The position numbers and the translations under genes were made by a program. The notes beneath the pieces are model-generated. The model made no database searches, was not told the DNA's origin, and saw nothing but the letters and a program-made list of their open reading frames with translations. From positions 1-10,290 of the forward strand of contig JAOUNK010000088.1 of the NCBI GenBank assembly GCA_029881015.1: 10,290 nt of DNA. Reading direction: 5' to 3'. Source of the stretch: Gammaproteobacteria bacterium. Lineage in GTDB: Bacteria > Pseudomonadota > Gammaproteobacteria > Steroidobacterales > Woeseiaceae. Shown piece by piece: positions 1 through 7,028 of the stretch. Each line of letters begins with the position of its first letter. Within the stretch, counting starts at the first letter, position 1.

Positions 1-762
1 TACGCAGACCAGCTGGTCGCCGATGGCTTCGTGCAACAGCGCTGCTACGACCGACGAATCGACACCACCTGAAAGCCCCAGGAGCACCTTCCCGTCGCCG
101 ACCTGCTCACGGACCTGCTCGATCGCGTCCGCGACGATGTTGCCCGGCGTCCAGTCGCCCGAACAGCCACAAATCTCGCGGACGAAACGGTGCAGGATTT
201 CCATGCCCTGCAACGTATGGGTGACTTCCGGGTGGAACTGGACACCAAAGAAGTTCCGTTCGACATCCTCCATCGCGGCCAGCGGCGAATTCACACTCGA
301 CGCAGTGGCAACGAATCCCGGCGGAAGCGCTTCAACCCGATCCCCGTGGCTCATCCAGACCTTCAGCATCGCGTGGCTCGCCTCGTCCGACAGGCTGTGC
401 AACAGGCGACACTCGGTTGGCTCTATCTCGGCATAGCCGAATTCCCGATGCGATGACGCTTCGACCTTGCCGCCGAGTTGGGCGGCCATGGTTTGCATGC
501 CGTAGCAGATGCCGAGCACCGGAACGCCGAGCTCGAATACGAGCTGAGGCGCACGCGGCGGGTCGTCGAGGTTCACCGACTCCGGTCCGCCCGAGAGAAT
601 GATGCCGCTCGGGCCGAACTCGCGAATCTCGTCGTCGGACATGTCCCAGGGATGAATCTCCGAGTAAACGCCGACTTCGCGAACCCGGCGGGCAATGAGC
701 TGTGTGTATTGGCTGCCGAAATCGAGGATCAGCAGCTTATGGGCATGAATATCGACAGACAT
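1..762 (-). CDS. guaA: GMP synthase (glutamine-hydrolysing), N-terminal part, cut by window edge
   Basis: This gene encodes the amidotransferase that converts XMP to GMP using glutamine and ATP, the last step of guanine nucleotide synthesis in the cytoplasm. The visible 254 residues cover the whole class I glutaminase domain and the start of the ATP pyrophosphatase domain. I translated it by hand. The nucleophile lies in GICYGMQ at Cys86, the same position as in E. coli. The His-Glu pair of the triad lies in QFHPEV (H177, E179). The PP-loop SGGVDSS is at 231-237. The E. coli enzyme has 525 residues, so roughly the C-terminal half (rest of the ATPase domain and the dimerisation domain) lies beyond position 1. 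The ATG at 762-760 shares its A with the guaB stop (TGATG). No convincing Shine-Dalgarno precedes it, so translation is probably coupled to guaB. Nothing in the visible part looks broken. Confidence 0.97.
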   Translation of the reverse strand, partial: MSVDIHAHKLLILDFGSQYTQLIARRVREVGVYSEIHPWDMSDDEIREFGPSGIILSGGPESVNLDDPPRAPQLVFELGVPVLGICYGMQTMAAQLGGKVEASSHREFGYAEIEPTECRLLHSLSDEASHAMLKVWMSHGDRVEALPPGFVATASSVNSPLAAMEDVERNFFGVQFHPEVTHTLQGMEILHRFVREICGCSGDWTPGNIVADAIEQVREQVGDGKVLLGLSGGVDSSVVAALLHEAIGDQLVCV

Positions 763-2231
763 CAGTTTTTCGAGCGGTAGTTGGGAGCTTCTTTGGTGAT
801 CGTTACATCGTGCACGTGGCTTTCGACCACGCCCGCACCGGTCATGCGGACGAATTGCGGCTTGACGCGCATCTCATCGATGCTCGCACAGCCGGTGTAA
901 CCCATCGCGGCACGCACGCCGCCGATCAGCTGGTGCACGATTGCAACCATGCCGCCCTTGTAGGCGACGCGTCCCTCAATACCTTCCGGAACCAGTTTCT
1001 CCAGCTCCTCGGTTGCATCCTGGAAGTAGCGATCCGACGATCCCTGCTTTTGCCCCATCGCCCCGACAGAGCCCATGCCTCGATACGCCTTGTATGACCG
1101 GCCCTGGTAGAGCTCCACCTCACCCGGCGATTCCTCGGTGCCCGCAAACAGGCCACCGATCATGACGCAGTGCGCGCCGGCGGCTATGGCTTTGGCGATG
1201 TCACCAGAGTAGCGAATCCCGCCATCCGCGATGAGTGGCACGCCTCTCCTGGCCAGCGCCTCGGCAACTTCCGCGACCGCCGAGATCTGCGGCACGCCGA
1301 CGCCGGCGACAACGCGGGTCGTACAAATGGAGCCAGGGCCGATGCCCACCTTGACGCCGTCCGCACCACAATCGGCCAACGCCTCGGCGGCGGCGGCAGT
1401 TGCGATGTTGCCGCCAACGACCTGCACATCCGGGTATTGGTTCTTCACCGCCCGCACGCGATCCAGAACGCCCTTCGAATGACCGTGGGCGGTATCGACC
1501 ACGATGACGTCAACACCGGCGCTGACCAGGGCGTCAACCCGGTCTGACGTATCGCCACCCGTGCCCACGGCCGCGCCGACCCGTAACGCGCCGCTACTGT
1601 CCTTGCACGCGCGCGGGAAGTCCTTGGCTTTCTGAAAATCCTTGGCAGTGATCATGCCCAGCAGCTTGTAGTCGTCGCCGACGACCAGCACTTTCTCGAT
1701 GCGATGTTTGTGTAACAGGCCGAGGACTTCTTCGTCGTCCGCCCCGTCGCGAACCGTTACCAGCCTGTCCTGCGGCGTCATGACTTTCGACACGGGCGCA
1801 TCGAGGCGTGTCTCGAAACGCAGGTCCCGGTGCGTCACGATGCCGACTGTTTGATCGCCGTCGACAACCGGGACACCGGAGATGCCCATTGAGCGCGTCA
1901 GCTCGATGACTTCGCGGATGGTCATGTCCGACGTGACGGTAATCGGCTTGCGCACCATGCCTGACTCGAACTTCTTGACCGTCAGGACCTCGCGTGCCTG
2001 CTGCTCGATGGTCATGTTCTTGTGAACGACGCCGAGCCCGCCCTCCTGTGCCAGCGCAATCGCCAGCCGGGATTCGGTGACAGTATCCATGGCTGCCGAC
2101 AACAGCGGGATGCTCAGGCGAATTTCGCGCGTCAGGCTGGTGCTCAGGTCGACTTCGCGGGGGAGGATTTCCGAGTAACCGGGCTGCAGGAGGACGTCGT
2201 CAAAAGTCAGGGCTTCCTTGGCGATTCGCAT
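762..2231 (-). CDS. guaB: Inosine-5'-monophosphate dehydrogenase
   Basis: IMP dehydrogenase oxidises IMP to XMP with NAD+, the committed step toward GMP, and feeds guaA directly downstream. The protein has 489 residues (E. coli 488). It has the usual TIM-barrel with an inserted pair of CBS domains at about residues 93-205. The catalytic loop GPGSICTTR carries Cys303, the phosphate-binding DGGIR is at 336-340, and the mobile-flap Arg-Tyr pair is at 401-402. The C-terminus (APNYRSKN) is typical of the family. The reading frame stays open upstream to 2375, but that extension would overlap xseA on the other strand and has no family counterpart. Homology starts at MRIAKEALTFDDVLL, so the ATG at 2231 is chosen. 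There is no clear Shine-Dalgarno upstream. The stop overlaps the guaA start by one base, indicating a guaBA operon. Confidence 0.97.
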   Translation of the reverse strand: MRIAKEALTFDDVLLQPGYSEILPREVDLSTSLTREIRLSIPLLSAAMDTVTESRLAIALAQEGGLGVVHKNMTIEQQAREVLTVKKFESGMVRKPITVTSDMTIREVIELTRSMGISGVPVVDGDQTVGIVTHRDLRFETRLDAPVSKVMTPQDRLVTVRDGADDEEVLGLLHKHRIEKVLVVGDDYKLLGMITAKDFQKAKDFPRACKDSSGALRVGAAVGTGGDTSDRVDALVSAGVDVIVVDTAHGHSKGVLDRVRAVKNQYPDVQVVGGNIATAAAAEALADCGADGVKVGIGPGSICTTRVVAGVGVPQISAVAEVAEALARRGVPLIADGGIRYSGDIAKAIAAGAHCVMIGGLFAGTEESPGEVELYQGRSYKAYRGMGSVGAMGQKQGSSDRYFQDATEELEKLVPEGIEGRVAYKGGMVAIVHQLIGGVRAAMGYTGCASIDEMRVKPQFVRMTGAGVVESHVHDVTITKEAPNYRSKN

Positions 2232-2267
2232 GGCGGGAACACTTGGTCGGTTGCTGGGTAGCGGGCG

Positions 2268-2296
2268 ATTGTACGCGTGCGCGTATGGCGGGTAAA
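2268..2296 (-). promoter_or_regulatory. Candidate sigma-70 promoter of guaBA
   Basis: On the minus strand, TTTACC (2296-2291, 4 of 6 matches to TTGACA) is followed after 17 bp by TACAAT (2273-2268, 5 of 6 matches to TATAAT). Transcription would begin near 2261, giving a leader of about 30 nt before the guaB ATG. The bases just after the -10 (CGCCCGC, 2267-2261) form a GC-rich discriminator. That is a feature of stringently controlled promoters, and E. coli guaB is known to be one. The boxes and spacing are visible in the sequence; promoter activity and stringent control are inferred. Confidence 0.55.
2272..2285. promoter_or_regulatory. Inverted repeat in the guaB promoter spacer, possible operator
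   Basis: TACGCG-TG-CGCGTA is a perfect 6-bp inverted repeat around a 2-bp centre. It lies almost entirely between the candidate guaB -35 and -10 boxes and overlaps the last two bases of the -10. A bound regulator here would block polymerase. It does not match the E. coli PurR consensus, which has A/T-rich half-site centres. In GC-rich DNA a 14-bp dyad can occur by chance, so the role is speculative. Confidence 0.3.
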
Positions 2297-2330
2297 TGCT
2301 TGATGCCCGAAGGCTCATCCAGGAAGTGTT

Positions 2331-2336
2331 TATAAT
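2331..2336 (+). promoter_or_regulatory. Consensus -10 box for xseA, placed for a leaderless start
   Basis: A perfect TATAAT is followed by six bases (GCCCGC) and then the xseA ATG at 2343. With the usual 6-7 bp between the -10 box and the start point, transcription would begin at or within a base of the A of the ATG. No good -35 hexamer exists at 15-19 bp spacing, and the TG at 2327-2328 is one base out of register for an extended -10. The box is clear; its use as a promoter is inferred. Confidence 0.45.
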
Positions 2337-2342
2337 GCCCGC

Positions 2343-3680
2343 ATGCCAACTGAAGCCGCGATCACCGTCTCCCAACTCAATCGCAAGGCGCGGACCTTGC
2401 TGGAACAGGGTATCGCGAGGCTATGGGTAGAGGGAGAAATCTCCAATATGTCGCGGCCCGCATCCGGCCATATCTACTTCAGCCTGAAGGACGAAGCGGC
2501 GCAGGTCAGCGCCGCATGGTTCCGCCAGCGCCAGCGTGGCCCCGCAATTGGCTTCAAGAACGGCGACAGGGTCCTGGCCTACGGCCGGGTCAGCCTTTAC
2601 GAGGCGCGTGGCAACTTCCAGTTCATTGTCGAGCAGATGGAACCGGCCGGGGAAGGCGTGCTCAAGCAGCGTTACGAAGCCCTCAAGAAGAAACTACTGG
2701 CCGAGGGCCTGTTCGAGGAAGACCGAAAACAGGCACTTCCCGCCCTGCCCGGGCGCATCGGGGTCATCACATCCCCAAGTGGCGCGGCAATCCGCGACAT
2801 CGTCAGTGTCCTGGCCCGCCGTTTTCCGTCCGTACCCGTGATCATCTACCCGGCGGCCGTACAGGGCGATGCGGCACCCGGCGAACTGGCAGTGGCACTG
2901 CAGACCGCGATTCGGAGGAACGAATGCGAGGTCCTGATTATCGGTCGTGGCGGCGGATCCCTCGAGGATCTCTGGGCATTCAATGACGAAACCCTGGCGC
3001 GCGCGATTGCCGACTGCCCGATTCCCATCGTCAGTGCCGTGGGACATGAGGTCGACTTCACCATCTGCGACTTCGTCGCCGATGTGCGAGCGCCGACGCC
3101 GTCAGGCGCCGCGGAGATCGTCGTCCCCGACAGGAGTGACTGGTTGCATCGTGTCAGCGCGCTTGCGCTGCGCATTGGCCGTATCGGACAGCGCAGCGTC
3201 GAAGACCGCGCGCAGGCGCTCGACTGGCTTGGCAAGCGGCTCCTGGCAGCCAGCCCCGAAGCAACCCTGCGCCGGCAACACAGCAGCCTGCGAGAAAACC
3301 GGGCTCGCCTGGTCGCGGCGATGAACCGCCAGCTTTTGGAACGAAGAAACGACGCGCAGGCATTGCGCGGCGAACTCATGCAGCTTTCGCCCGCACTCGC
3401 CGTACAACGTTCGATCGCTCGACTTGCCAGCCTGCGGCAGCAGCTCGCAACCGGCGCGCATGACGCCTTGTCGGATGTCCGTCACCGCCTCGCCTTGCTC
3501 GGACGTGCACTGCACTCGGTCAGCCCGCTGGCGACGCTGGACCGGGGCTATGCGATTGTGAAAAATGCGCAAGGTAAGGTCGTGACCAATGCTGCCACGG
3601 TACAAAGCGGGGATGAAATTCGTGCAAGCCTGTCGAAAGGGGAACTGGTCGCAAGCGTGACGAAGGTAATCGACAAATGA
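2343..3680 (+). CDS. xseA: Exodeoxyribonuclease VII large subunit
   Basis: XseA is the catalytic subunit of exonuclease VII, which with several copies of XseB degrades single-stranded DNA from both ends without needing a divalent metal and serves in repair and recombination. The 445 residues (E. coli 456) contain an N-terminal OB-fold for DNA binding (about 6-102), with the family signature VEGEISN near residue 30. The catalytic domain follows, with SPSGAAIRD (144-152), GRGGGSLEDLWAFNDE (201-216) and VGHEVDFT (233-240). A long helical region at about 265-390 corresponds to the coiled coil that binds XseB. The C-terminal LDRGYAIV segment begins at 399. The frame is closed by a TGA at 2301 with no other start between, so the ATG at 2343 is secure. 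An AGGA lies about 18 bp upstream, too far to be a normal ribosome site. No xseB is in the window. The gene overlaps the following peptidase gene by ATGA. Confidence 0.96.
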   Translation: MPTEAAITVSQLNRKARTLLEQGIARLWVEGEISNMSRPASGHIYFSLKDEAAQVSAAWFRQRQRGPAIGFKNGDRVLAYGRVSLYEARGNFQFIVEQMEPAGEGVLKQRYEALKKKLLAEGLFEEDRKQALPALPGRIGVITSPSGAAIRDIVSVLARRFPSVPVIIYPAAVQGDAAPGELAVALQTAIRRNECEVLIIGRGGGSLEDLWAFNDETLARAIADCPIPIVSAVGHEVDFTICDFVADVRAPTPSGAAEIVVPDRSDWLHRVSALALRIGRIGQRSVEDRAQALDWLGKRLLAASPEATLRRQHSSLRENRARLVAAMNRQLLERRNDAQALRGELMQLSPALAVQRSIARLASLRQQLATGAHDALSDVRHRLALLGRALHSVSPLATLDRGYAIVKNAQGKVVTNAATVQSGDEIRASLSKGELVASVTKVIDK

Positions 3681-4477
3681 TGAGAAGCACACTGTTCCTG
3701 CTTTGCCTGCTGGCCGCGGCGCAAGTAGCCGCCGCGCCGGCGCATTCACCGCGTCCGGGCGGCATTGCCATCGTCGACGTGGGACCAGCCGACCAGGTCG
3801 CGCCGGCAGTGACGTTCAACGACAAGCCGGTTCTCGTGCTACTCGATGGGGCGCGATGGACGGCTGTTGTCGGCGTCCCCCTGGATACCAATCCCGGACC
3901 GCTCTCGATCCAGCTCGGCGGCTACCCGCTGACGGTTTCCATAGGCGACCATGCCTACGCCGAGCAGCGACTGACGGTCACCAACCAGAGCTATGTAACA
4001 CCTGATCAGGAGCAACTGGACCGTATTGGTCGCGAACGAAAAATCATCGACGCCGCGCTGAACAACTTTCGCGAGGTACCGGTCGGCGGGATAACCCTGG
4101 CCGCCCCCGTCGACGGTCCTCGCAGCTCGAGTTTCGGATTGCGGCGTTTTTTCAATGAGCAACCACGCTCACCGCACAAGGGTATGGACATTGCCGCCCC
4201 GCAAGGCACGCCGATCAAGGCACCTCGGGATGGTGTCGTCACGGCCACAGGCAATTTCTTTTTCAATGGCAACACGGTCATTGTCGACCACGGCCAGGGC
4301 TACGTAACGATGTACTGTCACCTGAGTGAGATCGCTGTCGAAAACAGCCAGGCTGTCGCGACGGGCGAGACTCTCGGCACAGTCGGCGCCACCGGCCGGG
4401 TAACCGGAGCTCATCTGCACTTCGGTACCTACCTGAACGGCACGGCAGTGGACCCCGCGATCGTCCTGCCCGAGTAG
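3677..4477 (+). CDS. Secreted M23-family (LytM-type) zinc metallopeptidase
   Basis: This is a predicted periplasmic peptidoglycan endopeptidase that would cut peptide cross-links of the cell wall. The 266 residues begin with a signal peptide: MMR, then a hydrophobic stretch, with likely cleavage near residue 20 after AQVAAA. An N-terminal beta-rich domain follows (about 25-105, possibly the Peptidase_M23_N type). The LytM domain is C-terminal (about 140-262). All catalytic positions are present: H167 and D171 in HKGMD, H215 in YCHLS, and H246 and H248 in AHLHFG. It is therefore expected to be an active enzyme, not a degenerate activator of the EnvC or NlpD kind. The start overlaps the xseA stop (ATGA), and a GAAGGT ribosome site (3662-3667) sits 9 nt upstream, so it is co-transcribed with xseA. 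A second ATG directly follows the first. From memory, M23 genes occur near xseA in other gammaproteobacteria; the exact substrate cannot be told from sequence. Confidence 0.9.
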   Translation: MMRSTLFLLCLLAAAQVAAAPAHSPRPGGIAIVDVGPADQVAPAVTFNDKPVLVLLDGARWTAVVGVPLDTNPGPLSIQLGGYPLTVSIGDHAYAEQRLTVTNQSYVTPDQEQLDRIGRERKIIDAALNNFREVPVGGITLAAPVDGPRSSSFGLRRFFNEQPRSPHKGMDIAAPQGTPIKAPRDGVVTATGNFFFNGNTVIVDHGQGYVTMYCHLSEIAVENSQAVATGETLGTVGATGRVTGAHLHFGTYLNGTAVDPAIVLPE

Positions 4478-4483
4478 GGCCGG

Positions 4484-5575
4484 TTACGCCAGGAAGTCCC
4501 AGATGACCGGGCGGAACGCGTCCATATCCACGAGAAACGAATCGTGTCCCCGAATACAGTCCAGTTCCGCCAGCTGCGTATCCTTGCAAACGCCCGCAAT
4601 CCCCTCGGCAAGTTCGCGTTGCTGCTCGGGCGGGAACAGGATATCGGTGCGCACACCGATGACGAGAGCACGCTCTAGCTGCAGGCGCTTGAAACCGCAC
4701 TTGAGCGAGCCGCCATACTCGGCGAGATCAAACAGGTCCGAGGCATGCGACAGGTACAAATAGCAGTTTGGATCAAATGCGCCGGTAAATTTCTGTGCGA
4801 CGTTTTCGAGGTAAGACTCAACCGAGAACTCGAGCACGAACTGGTCCTCGATGCGCGCATGCGTCGTCGATCGTTCCCGACCGAATCGAACTTTCCATTC
4901 CTCGGGTGAACGATAGGTGATCATGCCGAGCTTGCGCGCCAGTCGCTGGCCCGTAATCGGTGGGTCACCAACTTCGTAGTCGCCTCGCTTCCATTTCGGG
5001 TCGGAGCGAATCATCTCGCGCTGCAACGAACGCACCGCGATCGAAAAAGGCAGCGCTCGTGTGCCTGACGAAATCGAGACAAATGCGCGCACGGAGCCAG
5101 GGTGCCGAACGCAAAACGCCAGGCCACTCATACCGCCCATCGAACAGCCGACAACAGTGTGCAATACCTCGACCCCGAGCTGCTGGACAACGAACCACGC
5201 TGACTCCGCCACGTCTTCGAGCGTCAGCACGGGAAAACTCAGCCGGTATCGCTTGCCGGTCAGCGGATCGATCGATGCCGGGCCCGTCGAGCCAAAACAA
5301 CTACCCAGCGAATTGACGCAAATTACGAAGTAGCGATCGGTATCGATCGGCAGGCCCGCGCCGATCATCTCTTCCCACCAACCCGGGGTCGGATCGACGG
5401 CGCAGGAGGTCGCGTGCGCTGACGGCGAAAGTCCTGTGAATATCAGGATCGCATTGTCACGCGCCTCGTTGAGCTCACCCCAGGTTTCATACGCGAGCGT
5501 CGGCGACTCGAGGAAGCCCGCTCGGTGCATGCGAAACTGCCCGTCGTAGGTGACGCTCTTTCGTGCAGAACTCAT
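4484..5575 (-). CDS. metX: MetX-family O-acyltransferase, probable serine O-succinyltransferase
   Basis: An alpha/beta-hydrolase acyltransferase of 363 residues that moves an acyl group from acyl-CoA to the hydroxyl of homoserine or serine. The triad is visible: Ser145 in the elbow GCSMGG, Asp311 in RTDILFP and His344 in RGHDSFLVD. Several segments resemble the xanthomonad MetX proteins described as L-serine O-succinyltransferases, as I remember them: TGLSPSAHA (47-55), PGWWEEM, CVNSLGSCFGSTGPAS, ALPFSIAVRSLQRE (174-187) and FDPNCYLYL (267-275). Typical homoserine acetyltransferases instead read LTGDSH near the first segment. If so, the product is O-succinylserine for cysteine synthesis, not a methionine precursor; homoserine remains the alternative. 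The start at 5575 is set by a GGAG 6 nt upstream; the ATG four codons earlier (5587) contains that GGAG and is rejected. The gene is last in the hisS-yfgM-bamB-der run, 39 bp after der, and converges on the M23 gene with a 6-bp gap. Confidence 0.85.
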   Translation of the reverse strand: MSSARKSVTYDGQFRMHRAGFLESPTLAYETWGELNEARDNAILIFTGLSPSAHATSCAVDPTPGWWEEMIGAGLPIDTDRYFVICVNSLGSCFGSTGPASIDPLTGKRYRLSFPVLTLEDVAESAWFVVQQLGVEVLHTVVGCSMGGMSGLAFCVRHPGSVRAFVSISSGTRALPFSIAVRSLQREMIRSDPKWKRGDYEVGDPPITGQRLARKLGMITYRSPEEWKVRFGRERSTTHARIEDQFVLEFSVESYLENVAQKFTGAFDPNCYLYLSHASDLFDLAEYGGSLKCGFKRLQLERALVIGVRTDILFPPEQQRELAEGIAGVCKDTQLAELDCIRGHDSFLVDMDAFRPVIWDFLA

Positions 5576-5581
5576 AACACG

Positions 5582-5585
5582 CTCC
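5582..5585 (-). promoter_or_regulatory. Ribosome binding site fixing the metX start
   Basis: On the minus strand GGAG is followed by CGTGTT and then the ATG at 5575, an ideal 6-nt spacing. The upstream in-frame ATG at 5587 overlaps this site and has no ribosome site of its own, so the shorter 363-residue product is preferred. Confidence 0.7.
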
Positions 5586-5601
5586 ATCGAGACCCGGCGA
5601 T

Positions 5602-5607
5602 AGTATA
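5602..5607 (-). promoter_or_regulatory. Possible -10 box upstream of metX
   Basis: In the 39-bp gap between der and metX the minus strand reads TATACT (5607-5602), 5 of 6 matches to the -10 consensus, with a start point expected near 5595 and a leader of about 20 nt. No recognisable -35 hexamer lies 16-18 bp upstream, where the sequence is the GC-rich end of der. It could give metX some expression independent of the der operon, but the support is weak. Confidence 0.25.
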
Positions 5608-5614
5608 GCCCGCG

Positions 5615-7003
5615 CTATTTCTTGACGCGCTTCATGAGCCGTGCGCGCTTGCGTTCCTGGCGCGGCGTCAGCTTGTTGCGTCGACCTGCAAAAGGATTCT
5701 TGCCCTTCTTAAAGGACAGACGCACGGGTGTGCCTTTCAGCTTGAAGGCCTTGCGGAACCGGTTGATCAGGTAGCGGTGATACGCCTCTGGAAGTTTGTC
5801 CGTCTGGTTACCGTGAATCACGATGACGGGCGGATTGCGCCCTCCCTGGTGGGCATAGCGCAGCTTCACACGGCGCCCGCGCACCAGCGGCGTGGGGTGT
5901 TCCATGATGGCCGCTTCGAGTTCGCGAGTCAGCTCCGTCGTCGACAGGTCCCGGGTCGCGGCGCTGTATGCGCGTTCGACGGCCGGTAACAAGTCACCGA
6001 CAGCCGTGCCATGCAAGGCGGAAATCGTGATGCGCTCGGCGAAGTCGAGAAACGGCAAGCGTCGTTCCAGGTCGTCCCTCACCTTCTTGCGCTGCTCCGC
6101 GGACAAGCCGTCCCACTTGTTGGTCACGACGACCAGCGCCCTGCCGCGCTCGAGCACCAGGCCAAGCAGGCTCACATCCTGTTCGGTCACGCCTTCCTGC
6201 GCATCGAGAACCGCGATGACAACGTGCGCCTTTTCGATCGCCTGCAGCGCTTTTACGATGCTGAATTTTTCGATCGCTTCGCTGACGCGTGCCTTGCGCC
6301 GTATACCTGCCGTATCGATCAACATGTACTTGCGATCATTGCGTTCGAATGGCACTTCGACGGTGTCGCGCGTCGTGCCCGGCATGTCGAAGACGACCAT
6401 CCTTTCTTCGCCAAGCAGGCGATTGATCAGTGTCGACTTGCCGACGTTGGGCCGCCCGATGACAGCGATTCGCAATTCCCTCTCATCGTCCGCCTCGGGC
6501 GCTTCCTCTTCTGCCGCGAACGGCTCGAGAATATCGTCCATGAGCGCGCTGATGCGATCGCCGTGCGTAGCGGATACCGCGATCGGATCTCCAAGGCCCA
6601 ATCCATAGAAATCGGCGTTCGCGGTCGTCGACTCCATGCCTTCGGACTTGTTGACGGCCAGCCAGGTCTTGCGGGCGTGGCGGCGTGCGAGGTCAGCGAC
6701 GTGTTGGTCCGCTGGCGTGATGCCGCTGCGACCGTCAACCATGATGATTGCAACGTCCGCCTCCTGCAAAGCCTTGACGGTCTGCTCGACCATGGCCTCC
6801 TCGATACCCTCCTCGCCACCGGCAACGCCGCCGGTATCGATGACCAGGTAGGGAATGGGTCCGAGCTTGCCGAATCCGTATTTCCTGTCGCGGGTCAGGC
6901 CGGGATAGTCGGCCACCAGCGCGTCACGCGAGCGCGTGAGCCGGTTGAAGAGTGTCGACTTACCTACGTTAGGCCGGCCGATCAGCGCGATGACAGGGAG
7001 CAC
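5615..7003 (-). CDS. der: Ribosome-associated GTPase Der (EngA)
   Basis: Der is an essential GTPase with two tandem G domains that helps mature the 50S ribosomal subunit. The 462 residues (E. coli 490) show the first G domain with GRPNVGKS (9-16), YPGLTRD (33-39), DTGG (56-59) and NKSE (118-121). The second has GRPNVGKS (183-190), MPGTTRD (207-213), DTAG (230-233) and NKWD (295-298). An acidic linker (about 161-176) separates them. The C-terminal KH-like domain (about 350-435) is followed by a very basic tail ending in RVKK, suited to rRNA contact. The start is a GTG at 7003: an in-frame TAA lies five codons upstream with no ATG between, and AAAGGTG sits 7 nt before the GTG. It follows bamB by 25 bp in the same operon, as in E. 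coli. Confidence 0.97.
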   Translation of the reverse strand: MLPVIALIGRPNVGKSTLFNRLTRSRDALVADYPGLTRDRKYGFGKLGPIPYLVIDTGGVAGGEEGIEEAMVEQTVKALQEADVAIIMVDGRSGITPADQHVADLARRHARKTWLAVNKSEGMESTTANADFYGLGLGDPIAVSATHGDRISALMDDILEPFAAEEEAPEADDERELRIAVIGRPNVGKSTLINRLLGEERMVVFDMPGTTRDTVEVPFERNDRKYMLIDTAGIRRKARVSEAIEKFSIVKALQAIEKAHVVIAVLDAQEGVTEQDVSLLGLVLERGRALVVVTNKWDGLSAEQRKKVRDDLERRLPFLDFAERITISALHGTAVGDLLPAVERAYSAATRDLSTTELTRELEAAIMEHPTPLVRGRRVKLRYAHQGGRNPPVIVIHGNQTDKLPEAYHRYLINRFRKAFKLKGTPVRLSFKKGKNPFAGRRNKLTPRQERKRARLMKRVKK

Positions 7004-7028
7004 GGTGTGGCACCTTTACCGATGCCGC

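Noticed and set aside
2272..2285. PurR operator upstream of guaB
   Set aside because: The dyad has GC-rich inner bases and lacks the A/T core flanking a central CG that is typical of PurR sites.
2232..2375. N-terminal extension of guaB (48 extra codons to an ATG at 2375)
   Set aside because: It would overlap the 5' end of xseA and cross its own promoter, and IMP dehydrogenases begin at the MRIAKEALTFDDVLL equivalent. The ATG at 2231 gives the family length.
3102..3749. Minus-strand open frame (215 codons) opposite xseA
   Set aside because: It is a shadow of the xseA coding sequence, with no family features and no ribosome site of note.
4468..4480. GCCC-GAGTA-GGGC hairpin as an intrinsic terminator
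   Set aside because: The stem is only 4 bp and no T tract follows on either strand.
5576..5587. Start of the metX-family gene at the ATG at 5587
   Set aside because: The GGAG ribosome site lies inside this four-codon extension and is ideally spaced for the ATG at 5575.
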